In this document: positions 36,481 through 43,274 of the stretch, in pieces
How the letters are laid out: each line of letters opens with the position of its first letter
Numbering within the stretch: position 1 is the first letter of the stretch
NCBI GenBank assembly: GCA_030156895.1
Contig: JASGLP010000024.1
Location: 1 to 43,274 of the forward strand
Direction of reading: 5' to 3'
Source: Eubacteriaceae bacterium
GTDB taxonomy: Bacteria; Bacillota; Clostridia; Eubacteriales; Eubacteriaceae
Length of the DNA: 43,274 nt
Program-made: the position numbers and the translations under genes
The notes under the pieces: generated by a model
Told to the model about the DNA's origin: nothing
Seen by the model: the letters and a program-made list of their open reading frames with translations, nothing else
The model's database searches: none

Positions 36481-37224
36481 TTATTCCTTCCAAAAATTCA
36501 CTTGTCCAATCACCAGCATCCCCGCTGTTTCCGTCCGCAAAATCCGTTTCCCCAGGGAGACACTTTTTGCGCCTGAAGCGGTCAGAAGTTTCACTTCATC
36601 GGGATCAAAACCACCTTCCGGTCCAATTATGACAGCAATCCGCAATTTGTTTCCAAGCGGCCAGACAAAGTCGGTCAGCACTTTTTTTAGGCTGCTTTCC
36701 TCTTCATCCTCATAGGCTAATAAGACCAGATCAAAATCAGCCAGTTTTTCACAAAGGCCTTTAATCTTTAGCAGCGGTAAAACCGTGGGGATAATTCCCC
36801 GTTTAGACTGCTTGGCCGCCTCATAGGCGATTCGTTGCCAGCGTTCTATTTTTTTATCTTCTTTTTTGGCAATCTCGGAAACTGCCCGCTTGGATGAAAA
36901 GGGAACAATGGCCGTAACACCCAACTCCACGTTTTTTTGGACAATGGTTTCCATTTTGCTGCCTTTAGGAAGACCCTGAAAAAGCGTTATTTCAAAATCT
37001 TTATTTTCTCCTTGGGAAACAGATTTACCAAGAATCTTTCCGGTCAGTTCTTTGTCCGTAAATGCTTGAATAAGAACCTGATAATCCCATCCCTGTCCAT
37101 CGCAAACTTCAATCTCATCATTGGCTTTTAAGCGCAGCACCCGGGTCAGGTGTTTAAAGTCTTCACCAGTTATGGTGACCCTGTCATCACGAATCTGCTT
37201 TTCTTCAACAAAAAATCGATGCAT
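36481..37224 (-). CDS. rsmE: 16S rRNA m3U1498 methyltransferase RsmE
   Basis: 247 residues from the ATG at 37224 (MHRFFVEEKQI), two bases after the prmA stop. The N-terminal PUA-like domain covers 1-70. The C-terminal SPOUT domain has the SAM-binding knot motif IGPEGGFDPDEV near 205 and SLGKRILRTETA near 225. An upstream extension of the frame lies inside prmA and is unlikely to be translated. Confidence 0.95.
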   Translation of the reverse strand: MHRFFVEEKQIRDDRVTITGEDFKHLTRVLRLKANDEIEVCDGQGWDYQVLIQAFTDKELTGKILGKSVSQGENKDFEITLFQGLPKGSKMETIVQKNVELGVTAIVPFSSKRAVSEIAKKEDKKIERWQRIAYEAAKQSKRGIIPTVLPLLKIKGLCEKLADFDLVLLAYEDEEESSLKKVLTDFVWPLGNKLRIAVIIGPEGGFDPDEVKLLTASGAKSVSLGKRILRTETAGMLVIGQVNFWKE

Positions 37225-37226
37225 GA

Positions 37227-38165
37227 TTAGCCAATCTTTTGAGCCACTACGCCGACCCATTCACCCATCTGCTGGACATAAAGAATTTTAAAATCTTCTG
37301 TTTCCAGGGCATTTAAAACATCGGTCAAGCGGTCAATAATAATGCCGGAGGAAATAAAAATCCCATCCTTTTTTAAGTAAGGTCGAATCAGTGAGGACAA
37401 CTCAACAATAGCTGCCGCCAGAATATTCGCCACAATAACGTCGGCCACCTCATCGATCACATCGGTTAAATTGCCTTCGCGAATTTCAATCATCCCCTCG
37501 AGATCGTTAAGAAGAGCATTTTCTTTGGCGATCTGGACCGCCAGGGTATCGAAATCCACCGCTACCACTTTTTTAGCCTTTAGTTTACCGGCAATTAAAG
37601 ATAAAATTCCAGTTCCGCAGCCAATATCCAAAACCACATCACCGGGTTTGATATAATCCTCCAGATGCATGGCACAGAGCTGCGTTGTTTCGTGGGTGCC
37701 AGTGCCAAAAGCCATGCCCGGATCGATGTTGATTACAATCTCCCCTTCTTCAGTTTCATAGTTTTCCCAAGTTGGCTTGATCACGATACTCTTGCTGACT
37801 TTTGTCGGCTTGTAGAATTTCTTCCAGGAATTGGCCCAGTCATCTTCTTCCACCTCGGTAATGACCATTTCACAGTTACCGGGATTCAAACCGCAGGAAG
37901 GCAAATTCTTAACAGCCGTAATTAGTTGATGCAATGCTTCTTCGGTATTTTCCACTTCGCTGAAATAGCCCCTGACTATGGAGGCATTCGGATCAATCTC
38001 CAGCAAGGACTCATCAATATAATTCACCTTCGGATCATCCTGTAAAAGAAGCACATCCTGGAGTGTCTGAATGACGACACCTTGTGCCCCGCTCTCGTAA
38101 AAAGCATTAACCACCGCTTCCTCTGCTTCCAATGTTGTCGTGATTTGAACTTCCTTCCAAAGCAT
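37227..38165 (-). CDS. prmA: Ribosomal protein L11 methyltransferase
   Basis: 312 residues from the ATG at 38165, seven bases after GGAGGT; earlier ATGs lie in or beside the ribosome site. The N-terminal substrate-recognition domain covers about 1-95. The Rossmann domain has the family motif MAFGTGTHETTQLC near 165 and SAM motif I VLDIGCGTGILSLIAGKL near 185, then VDFD and VANILA. It starts the prmA-rsmE-mtaB-hit-rpsU-yqeY operon; dnaJ, often upstream elsewhere, is absent here. Confidence 0.95.
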   Translation of the reverse strand: MLWKEVQITTTLEAEEAVVNAFYESGAQGVVIQTLQDVLLLQDDPKVNYIDESLLEIDPNASIVRGYFSEVENTEEALHQLITAVKNLPSCGLNPGNCEMVITEVEEDDWANSWKKFYKPTKVSKSIVIKPTWENYETEEGEIVINIDPGMAFGTGTHETTQLCAMHLEDYIKPGDVVLDIGCGTGILSLIAGKLKAKKVVAVDFDTLAVQIAKENALLNDLEGMIEIREGNLTDVIDEVADVIVANILAAAIVELSSLIRPYLKKDGIFISSGIIIDRLTDVLNALETEDFKILYVQQMGEWVGVVAQKIG

Positions 38166-38194
38166 TCCCATTACCTCCATGACTTGATTTTACT

Positions 38195-38200
38195 ATTATA
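38195..38200 (-). promoter_or_regulatory. Probable -10 box of the prmA operon
   Basis: TATAAT on the minus strand, 29 bases before the chosen prmA start; the -35 region is AT-rich and poor. Confidence 0.4.
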
Positions 38201-38308
38201 CCACGTATTTTTTAAAAAAATAATTTTAAGCCCGCTGTTTGCGAGTTTTTACATTTTCACAAGAATTTTTAAAGTTTTATATCAAACTACAGCTTGCATA
38301 CTAACCCC

Positions 38309-38417
38309 GCACCAACCAATTGGATTTCGTAGGCTGGTGAGTTTCGTACAGTTGCAGCCAACTGAAAAGCCAATTGTCGGTGCTCGGGTGTTAATTATAA
38401 TTCTTTTTGTCTTCTCG
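38309..38417 (+). mobile_element. Dispersed hairpin element, short copy D
   Basis: The core is 75 bp (38309-38383) against 131 bp in copy A. The outer stem is kept (GCACCAACCAATTGG with CCAATTGTCGGTGC). The apex between CAGTTGC and the second CAACTG is deleted, and the middle stem is a different pair, GGCTG (38332-38336)/CAGCC (38355-38359). A diverged right arm continues to about 38417 (CTTTTTGTCTTCTCG). Flanking repeats are unclear: ACTAACC occurs on both sides. It lies between the divergent prmA and eutS genes. Confidence 0.75.
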
Positions 38418-38534
38418 AAACTAACCGAAATCAGATTTTTTATTATAGCCTATTATGTACATAAAAGAAATCAAAATTTGTCCGATCTTATCAGAAACAA
38501 TTTTGACCAATCAATGTAAAAAATCGCAAAGCCA

Positions 38535-38563
38535 TGTAAAGCATTTCCAATCAATGCTATAAT
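38535..38563 (+). promoter_or_regulatory. Promoter of the eutS-eutP-kinase unit
   Basis: TATAAT (38558-38563) with TGTAAA (38535-38540) 17 bases upstream. The leader is about 34 bases with no visible riboswitch, so this unit lacks the cobalamin or EutVW antitermination signals of full eut operons. Confidence 0.55.
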
Positions 38564-38603
38564 AGCGGTAATTCTATTTAAATATGACGAGAAGGTGAGA
38601 AAC

Positions 38604-38954
38604 ATGGAAAACGAAAAAAAGAACCGCTCCATACAGGAATATGTACCGGGCAAACAGGTCACCCTTGCCCATATTATTGCCAAACCTAAAGATGAAGTTT
38701 ATATTAAATTAGGGCTTGATGACGAGGCCAGCGATGCCATCGGCATTTTGACCATTACACCCAGCGAGGCAGCGATCATTGCCGCTGATGCCGCAACTAA
38801 AGCTTCGGCTGTAGAAATCGGATTTTTAGATCGTTTTAGCGGCTCACTTGTTTTGACTGGCCGGGTCAGTGATGTTAAGGCTGCAGTTTCCGAAATTTTA
38901 AACACACTGAATCAGATTTTAGGCTTTGATATTCCTAAGATTACCTATTCATAA
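38604..38954 (+). CDS. eutS: EutS-like microcompartment shell protein
   Basis: Single BMC-domain protein of 116 residues that forms hexamer tiles in a protein shell. The opening [21 protein letters not shown] and the core [22 protein letters not shown] follow enterobacterial EutS almost residue by residue. The ATG follows AAGGTGAG. It is the only shell gene in the window. It is followed after two bases by eutP. Confidence 0.95.
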   Translation: MENEKKNRSIQEYVPGKQVTLAHIIAKPKDEVYIKLGLDDEASDAIGILTITPSEAAIIAADAATKASAVEIGFLDRFSGSLVLTGRVSDVKAAVSEILNTLNQILGFDIPKITYS

Positions 38955-38956
38955 AT

Positions 38957-39421
38957 ATGGCCAATAACCGCAAAAGAGTGGCCCTTATCGGAAAAATCGG
39001 CAGTGGCAAGACCACTCTCAAACAACGACTGTCTAAAGATGAAATAAAATACGAAAAAACCCAGATGATTACTTATTATGATGATTTCATCGATACACCG
39101 GGTGAATTTCTGGAGTTACCCTTCTTTTCCAGACAGGCTATTAACATTACTTTGGATGCCGGTCTGGTTATTCTGGTCTCTTCCTGCATCGATTCACAAA
39201 ATTCTTATTCCCCCAACTTTGTGTTTACCTATAATATCCCAACAATTGGAGTGATCACAAAAATTGATCAGGAAAACGGTAATATTATTCGCAGCCGCAA
39301 ACACCTTTCCTATGCAGGTGTGCAAAAAACCCGTATCTTTGAAGTCAGTTCTGTTACTGGCCAGGGAATTGAGGAACTGGAAGGCATCATTCATCATTAT
39401 ATGGAAAAATATCGAAAATAA
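38957..39421 (+). CDS. eutP: EutP/PduV-family P-loop protein
   Basis: 154 residues. Walker A GKIGSGKT lies at 12-19, a DTPGEFLELP switch near 48, and the G4-like motif TKID near 95. EutP proteins accompany ethanolamine and propanediol microcompartments; acetate kinase activity has been reported for a Salmonella member, and relatives are thought to help place shells in the cell. It is coupled to eutS (2 bp gap) and precedes the kinase gene by 12 bases. Confidence 0.93.
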   Translation: MANNRKRVALIGKIGSGKTTLKQRLSKDEIKYEKTQMITYYDDFIDTPGEFLELPFFSRQAINITLDAGLVILVSSCIDSQNSYSPNFVFTYNIPTIGVITKIDQENGNIIRSRKHLSYAGVQKTRIFEVSSVTGQGIEELEGIIHHYMEKYRK

Positions 39422-39433
39422 AGGAAGTGTCAC

Positions 39434-40708
39434 ATGATTCTAGACAACTATGGCAATCTGACCGTCAAAGGCGTTGAAGTCTATGTAAAGGATAAACAAC
39501 TCTTTGATGCCGACGCCCATATCACCGTCGTTGATCTTCATGCTGTCAAAGAAAGCATTGAAGGTTTTGTTAATCTGATTTATCACGTTTATGACGAAAA
39601 TGGAAAATCGGTCATTCTCAAACAAATGCTGAATTTACCACGCATGCGCATTGAAGATGAACAAAGTGACGATCCCCATGGGCAATTAAACGAATGGACC
39701 CTTGATTTAGGTCGGATGCGTTCAGAGATTGCAACGCTGATCTTCTGGAACTCAGTTTATAAAGGCATCTGTCCAGATATTTATCTGTTCGATGAAGAAA
39801 ACCGGATCATTGTGATGGAAGACTTGATGGATTTAAGTCTTTTACGCTTTGATCTGTGCCGAATGATTAAACATACTCATTTTGCCAAAAAGATCGGCCA
39901 GTTTTTTGCCCATAATCTTTTTTATTCTTCCAACCTGCATTTAACCAACTATAAAAAGTCAGAAGTGGAACGCTTTTTTACAAACCCCGAATACAATGCT
40001 CTTGAGCACTTTTTATTTGAGGAAGGTGCCGGTGTCTCCTGGGATCGCCCTAGCCTGCCCGGACTGGAAGAAATCCGTGGTAAAATTATTAATGACCAGG
40101 CCGTTCAGATTGAATTCAAGCGACTGCACCAGAAATTTGCCCAAGAAAAAGAATGCCTGATTCATACCGACCTGCACTCTTCAAACGTTATGATTAATCA
40201 TAACGATGTCCGTATTATTGATGGCGAATTTGCCGGTTTTGGGCCGATCGCCCAGGATTTCGGCCGGTTTACTGGAAGTCTTATTCTTAACTATCTCTGC
40301 TGGTTTGGCGATGCTTCCAGAACTGCTACTGAAAAGACAGATTTTCAAAACTACCTCTTAGGCGCAATCAGAGAACTCTATGAGACTTTCCAATCTGAGT
40401 TTAAAGCCCTTGTTTGCAAGTATCGTAATGACTCTTATGCTTTAAAGAACCTGGATGTTGATGCCTATTTAACCGATCAGTTTCAAAATGCACTCGGCTA
40501 TACTGGTGTTAATGCCCTTTCTAGACTGGCTATTCGTGGGCTTTGCTACGATATTGCCCGCTTACCAGAGAAAGACCAGCTATTGCCTGCTCATTTGGGC
40601 ATGGAAGTTTCTTACGAACTGCTCAAGCACAACCGTAATTATGAGTCCATCGACAATTTGATTGAATATTTGAAGGCTTTCCAGGTTAGAAATCTGGCTA
40701 AGTGTTAG
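39434..40708 (+). CDS. APH-fold small-molecule kinase (methylthioribose kinase-like), substrate unknown
   Basis: 424 residues of the aminoglycoside/choline phosphotransferase fold. The catalytic loop IHTDLHSSNVMI (near 243) and metal-binding IIDGEFAGFGPIAQDFGRF (near 257) resemble methylthioribose kinase (MtnK), as do WTLDLGRMRSEI near 90, VMEDLMDLSLLR near 130 and NPEYNALEHFLF near 185. No methionine salvage genes are near. Sitting in one unit with a shell protein and EutP, it more likely phosphorylates a sugar-like or amino-alcohol compound handled by a microcompartment. Substrate is not determined. Confidence 0.8.
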   Translation: MILDNYGNLTVKGVEVYVKDKQLFDADAHITVVDLHAVKESIEGFVNLIYHVYDENGKSVILKQMLNLPRMRIEDEQSDDPHGQLNEWTLDLGRMRSEIATLIFWNSVYKGICPDIYLFDEENRIIVMEDLMDLSLLRFDLCRMIKHTHFAKKIGQFFAHNLFYSSNLHLTNYKKSEVERFFTNPEYNALEHFLFEEGAGVSWDRPSLPGLEEIRGKIINDQAVQIEFKRLHQKFAQEKECLIHTDLHSSNVMINHNDVRIIDGEFAGFGPIAQDFGRFTGSLILNYLCWFGDASRTATEKTDFQNYLLGAIRELYETFQSEFKALVCKYRNDSYALKNLDVDAYLTDQFQNALGYTGVNALSRLAIRGLCYDIARLPEKDQLLPAHLGMEVSYELLKHNRNYESIDNLIEYLKAFQVRNLAKC

Positions 40709-40727
40709 TTATTCTTACTACTTAATA

Positions 40728-40766
40728 AAAACGCCTTCCCTAAATCATTTTTAGGGAAGGCGTTTT
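40728..40766. terminator. Terminator of the eutS-eutP-kinase unit
   Basis: AAAACGCCTTCCCTAAA (40728-40744) pairs with TTTAGGGAAGGCGTTTT (40750-40766), with T-rich sequence after it on the plus strand. Confidence 0.92.
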
Positions 40767-40875
40767 TATTTTTTAGTTTCTGCCAAAGCTTAAAATTAAC
40801 TCTGGCAATCGGGATATCGACAGCATCTTAAACAATAAAATCTAGGAGGCGCAAGATGCAAAAATAAAAGTTAAT

Positions 40876-41157
40876 TCAGAGAGCTAAATATTTCCTAACA
40901 TCATCCAAACTGTTAAAGTCATCAATTTCGTAATTCAATACTTCCAGAGAAGTCGAATCAAGGCCATCAATTTTTTCCCGAAACTCAGATGGCATTATTC
41001 CAAATTTTTTGGTCAGTCGTTTAACTGCAATACCAATAGCCAATTCTTTTTTCCCTTCTTCAAGACCTTTTTCACGACCCTTTTCAAGACCCTTTTCAAG
41101 ACCTTTTTCAAGACCTTTTTCAAAGCCTTCTTCTCTTAATTTTTCAGCCAATGTCAT
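40876..41157 (-). CDS. Separated C-terminal part of the Rpn-family protein
   Basis: 93 residues in the same frame as the nuclease part upstream, 18 sense codons after its stop. It opens MTLAEKLREEGFEKG, then a run of GLEKG-type repeats (about residues 10-33, five to six units), and ends with a charged helical segment. In the family this is the normal C-terminal region of one protein. A GGGAG about ten bases before the ATG could allow separate translation. Either this is the broken-off end of a pseudogene, or a separately made small protein like the intragenic antitoxins reported for RpnA. Confidence 0.6.
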   Translation of the reverse strand: MTLAEKLREEGFEKGLEKGLEKGLEKGREKGLEEGKKELAIGIAVKRLTKKFGIMPSEFREKIDGLDSTSLEVLNYEIDDFNSLDDVRKYLAL

Positions 41158-41211
41158 CGCTACTTCACTCCCTTCTTTGAAAGAATCACTTAATTCCTTA
41201 ATAACAACATT

Positions 41212-41943
41212 TTATTGCTCAGTATTAAAATCCAGTCTGGAGTCCACAATATAGCGCAAGCAAATTTCAAAATATTCAATTCCTTTTTCGCTTTCTTCCA
41301 GTTCAGCCAAAGCAACACCCGCCTTGACAAGAGTTTGTTCTGCATATTTACCGCTGTTTCCAAATACTGCCTTTAAAACAGAAAGCAAAATTCTGAGTTT
41401 CGCATGTCCTTTTATCTCTTCATCAGAATATCCTGAAATATCATATATCAGATAATCAAAATCAGGAATCATTTTTCTGGCTTCTTCCGGGAATAAATCA
41501 AAATCAAAGATCAGATCCTTTAAAGTCCCAATATTCCATTTCGTTTTTCCATGATAGATAACCATCGGGATCACAACTGGGATATGCCTTGCATTTTCTT
41601 TGTCAACTTTCTGGTTCCAAATTCTAACCAGATAATTCAATAGCTGCAGCGACACAAGACGCTCCGGGTAACTTTTATGTTCAAACAAAAAATAGAGGTA
41701 ACCATCACGTTTGTTAACAGTCGTTTTAAATAACATATCAGTCGAAAATTTCTTTAATTTTTCATCAACAAAAGTCCCTGACTGAATTTCCAGATTCTCC
41801 AGTTCCACCATCTCTAAAATCGGTGATGGTAGATAATTTTCAATGAAATCTCTAGCTATTTTTACATCAGAGAACACATTTCTAAAGAACTCATCATGAT
41901 GGCTTCTCTGATTTTCTTTTTCATTATTATCTATTTCGTTCAT
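41212..41943 (-). CDS. Rpn/PDDEXK-family nuclease (transposase_31-like), ending at an in-frame stop
   Basis: 243 residues. The start HHDEFFRNVFSDVKIARDFIENYLP and the conserved patterns KFSTDMLFKTTV, GYLYFLFEHKSYPER and VVIPMVIYHGKTKWN match recombination-promoting nuclease proteins (PD-(D/E)XK fold, once called transposases). The acidic residue in STDML and the E-H-K of FEHK are the likely active site. The ATG follows AGGTGG. TAA at 41212 stops the frame; the same frame then stays open to 40876, so one base change would restore a full 355-residue protein. Such proteins act as toxic anti-phage nucleases in E. coli. Confidence 0.82.
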   Translation of the reverse strand: MNEIDNNEKENQRSHHDEFFRNVFSDVKIARDFIENYLPSPILEMVELENLEIQSGTFVDEKLKKFSTDMLFKTTVNKRDGYLYFLFEHKSYPERLVSLQLLNYLVRIWNQKVDKENARHIPVVIPMVIYHGKTKWNIGTLKDLIFDFDLFPEEARKMIPDFDYLIYDISGYSDEEIKGHAKLRILLSVLKAVFGNSGKYAEQTLVKAGVALAELEESEKGIEYFEICLRYIVDSRLDFNTEQ

Positions 41944-42123
41944 TTATCCACCTACTTATTCATCTAAATTATAACTGATTTCTCCCAAAAAAACCATTAG
42001 AAAAATATCTGAAACATCACAGCCAAATCTTCGCACCAAAAACACCAACAGTCCTGTCACTTGCGTCAAAATCATACCAAGACTGACAAATCGACGATAC
42101 CTACGATCAAAATCTTAATGTAT

Positions 42124-42972
42124 CTATAAAACGGTAAAACCATAATCCCAGCTCCATTCATCGCCTTTTAGTATAAATCCCCATGGGCTCCACGGATGAT
42201 TATACGCTCCACTGATTGTCACCTCTTGACCAGTAAAATCTTTACTGACATATATTTGACATTCTAAAAATCCCGTTTGTGGACCATAAACAAAATCAGT
42301 ACAGGCAATATCTACGGCCATGCCTGAGTTACTTAAAGAAGTGACCGTATTATCAAATACCATCCAATTCCCCATATAATAAAGCTCGTTTTTACTAACC
42401 GTTGTATCAGATACAAGGTAACCAATCCCCGCCCAAGATAAACTTGCATTGTCACCGAATTGAGCGATCGGTTGCTGATCCCAAAAGTAATCCATTGCTA
42501 TCAAATATTTATAATGGGTATTTGTTTCACCTACTTTTGTTGCTGAAATAAAAGCTGACCACTTACCATCTTCTACGTAACCATTTTGACTCGTATTAAA
42601 AGTCGCCGCTTCTATTTGATCATTACTTGCTATCTGCGCATGTTGAAAGTTAAAAATATGACCATCAATAACTTTTCCGCCAACATTCACAAGTCTTCTT
42701 TTTCTCATAATATCGCATTTATCGATATAATTATCAGTATAACCAATTGATTTTAAAATTATATCTAGATGAACTTCACTCAATTCAGAAGTGTTCTCAA
42801 CAGGCGCTACGCTCCCATCTTCTAATATTTCCACCGTTAATTCTGTACCTAATCTATTTTTATCAACACTTGATTGTGAAGCTAAAGTGCTGGAGCGTAA
42901 TAATATAGGTAATAGCAGAATTATACTTATAGCCATCAATAATGATTTTTCTCTCATTGACAATCGTTTCAA
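42124..42972 (-). CDS. Secreted protein of unknown function
   Basis: 282 residues. The start is TTG at 42972, nine bases after AGGAGG. A signal peptide covers about 1-32 (MREKSLLMAISIILLLPILL, then TLASQ). The mature part is rich in tryptophan, tyrosine, asparagine and beta-type segments (WSAFISATKVGETNTHYKYL, MGNWMVFDNTVTSL) and has only two cysteines. It ends in a tryptophan-rich stretch (HPWSPWGFI, DEWSWDYGF). No domain is recognised. Base use is more AT-rich than in the housekeeping genes, which may point to acquired DNA. Confidence 0.7.
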   Translation of the reverse strand: MKRLSMREKSLLMAISIILLLPILLRSSTLASQSSVDKNRLGTELTVEILEDGSVAPVENTSELSEVHLDIILKSIGYTDNYIDKCDIMRKRRLVNVGGKVIDGHIFNFQHAQIASNDQIEAATFNTSQNGYVEDGKWSAFISATKVGETNTHYKYLIAMDYFWDQQPIAQFGDNASLSWAGIGYLVSDTTVSKNELYYMGNWMVFDNTVTSLSNSGMAVDIACTDFVYGPQTGFLECQIYVSKDFTGQEVTISGAYNHPWSPWGFILKGDEWSWDYGFTVL

Positions 42973-43274
42973 GAGCAGATACCTCCTAGCAATTGTGTTA
43001 CGTTGTTGTCAACTAGGATTTAAACGTTAAGTATTTCCAGTAACGTGTGATAAATTAGCCCTAAATATGCTATTTTATATTATCAAAATATTCTAAATCC
43101 GTTTCAACAATGAAATAATTATTAAAAACACCGATTAAAACCACACTATAAGGTTTATTATTATATTTATATGTATGGTTTGAGTGTCAAAAGAGCCTCT
43201 TTTACGCAACCAGACTCAAAACATTTCCATACTGGCGATGTTTTAGGCAAAAACATTGCACCACCTGATTAAAG
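42973..43274. other. AT-rich stretch at the right edge without a visible gene
   Basis: No supported gene. A hairpin AAAAGAG-C-CTCTTTT lies at 43189-43203, bracketed by TTTGAGT and ACTCAAA. It may be a terminator for a gene beyond the window. Confidence 0.4.

Noticed and set aside
40841-40867. Good ribosome site followed by ATG and a stop after three codons
   Set aside because: Too short to be a gene; may be the remains of a lost gene start, but nothing downstream supports it.
41041-41140. Regular short repeats resembling a small array
   Set aside because: They are in-frame coding repeats of the Rpn tail without spacers; not CRISPR. No CRISPR array is seen anywhere.

Overview
The window looks like the chromosome of a low-to-middle GC anaerobic Clostridia species, most likely in or near Acetobacterium/Eubacteriaceae. 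The class call rests on the SCIFF peptide and its radical SAM maturase, the ruvAB-queA-tgt-yajC order, the prmA-rsmE-mtaB-hit-rpsU-yqeY operon, MutS2, RecX and ThiI without a rhodanese domain. The genus is inference. Most genes are on the minus strand. No phage, CRISPR array or complete IS element was seen.

Layout: 1-1211 is the 5' part of rho (cut by the window edge), with two cold-shock RNA-binding domains. 1342-4429 is a plus-strand metal-homeostasis unit: promoter, NiCo-type riboswitch overlapping a terminator, P-type ATPase, and a tiny secreted protein with an acidic DxNxDG loop. 4690-10756 (minus) is ruvA-ruvB-queA-tgt-yajC-scfA-scfB. 10848-11103 is a 6S-like RNA with its own promoter and terminator. 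11331-14340 holds radA, a VanZ-like gene and a PTS-IIC/PfoR-like membrane protein. 14564-19864 is dcd, a cysteine desulfurase, thiI, hflX (fused to a JAMM-like domain) and yigZ. 20021-24806 is mutS2 and a U32 peptidase-family gene. 24863-27232 is a divergent MocR regulator/pyridoxal kinase pair. 27582-30938 is recX, two membrane-anchored or exported proteins and a MOSC protein. 31053-31494 is a tRNA Pro-Met-Phe unit with a consensus promoter and a tRNA-Phe fragment. 31590-38165 is a CtpE-like P-type ATPase and the prmA operon. 38535-40766 (plus) is a three-gene EutS-EutP-kinase microcompartment satellite. 40876-41943 is an Rpn-family nuclease split by an in-frame stop, and 42124-42972 is an unknown secreted protein.

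The most unusual feature is a family of intergenic elements: three 174-184 bp copies (6102, 11151, 28255) and one internally deleted copy (38309), all in the same orientation. Two intact copies are exactly 184 bp, with imperfect terminal inverted repeats and a nested hairpin whose middle stem covaries between copies. The three long copies are flanked by 17-23 bp direct repeats of local sequence, in two cases a duplicated terminator hairpin. This fits a non-autonomous mobile element that inserts at or beside stem-loops and may be transcribed as a structured RNA. I do not recognise it as a named family.

Other points of interest are the JAMM-HflX fusion, the Rho with duplicated RNA-binding domains, the isolated BMC satellite, and the Rpn locus arranged like a toxin with a separately encoded C-terminal part.
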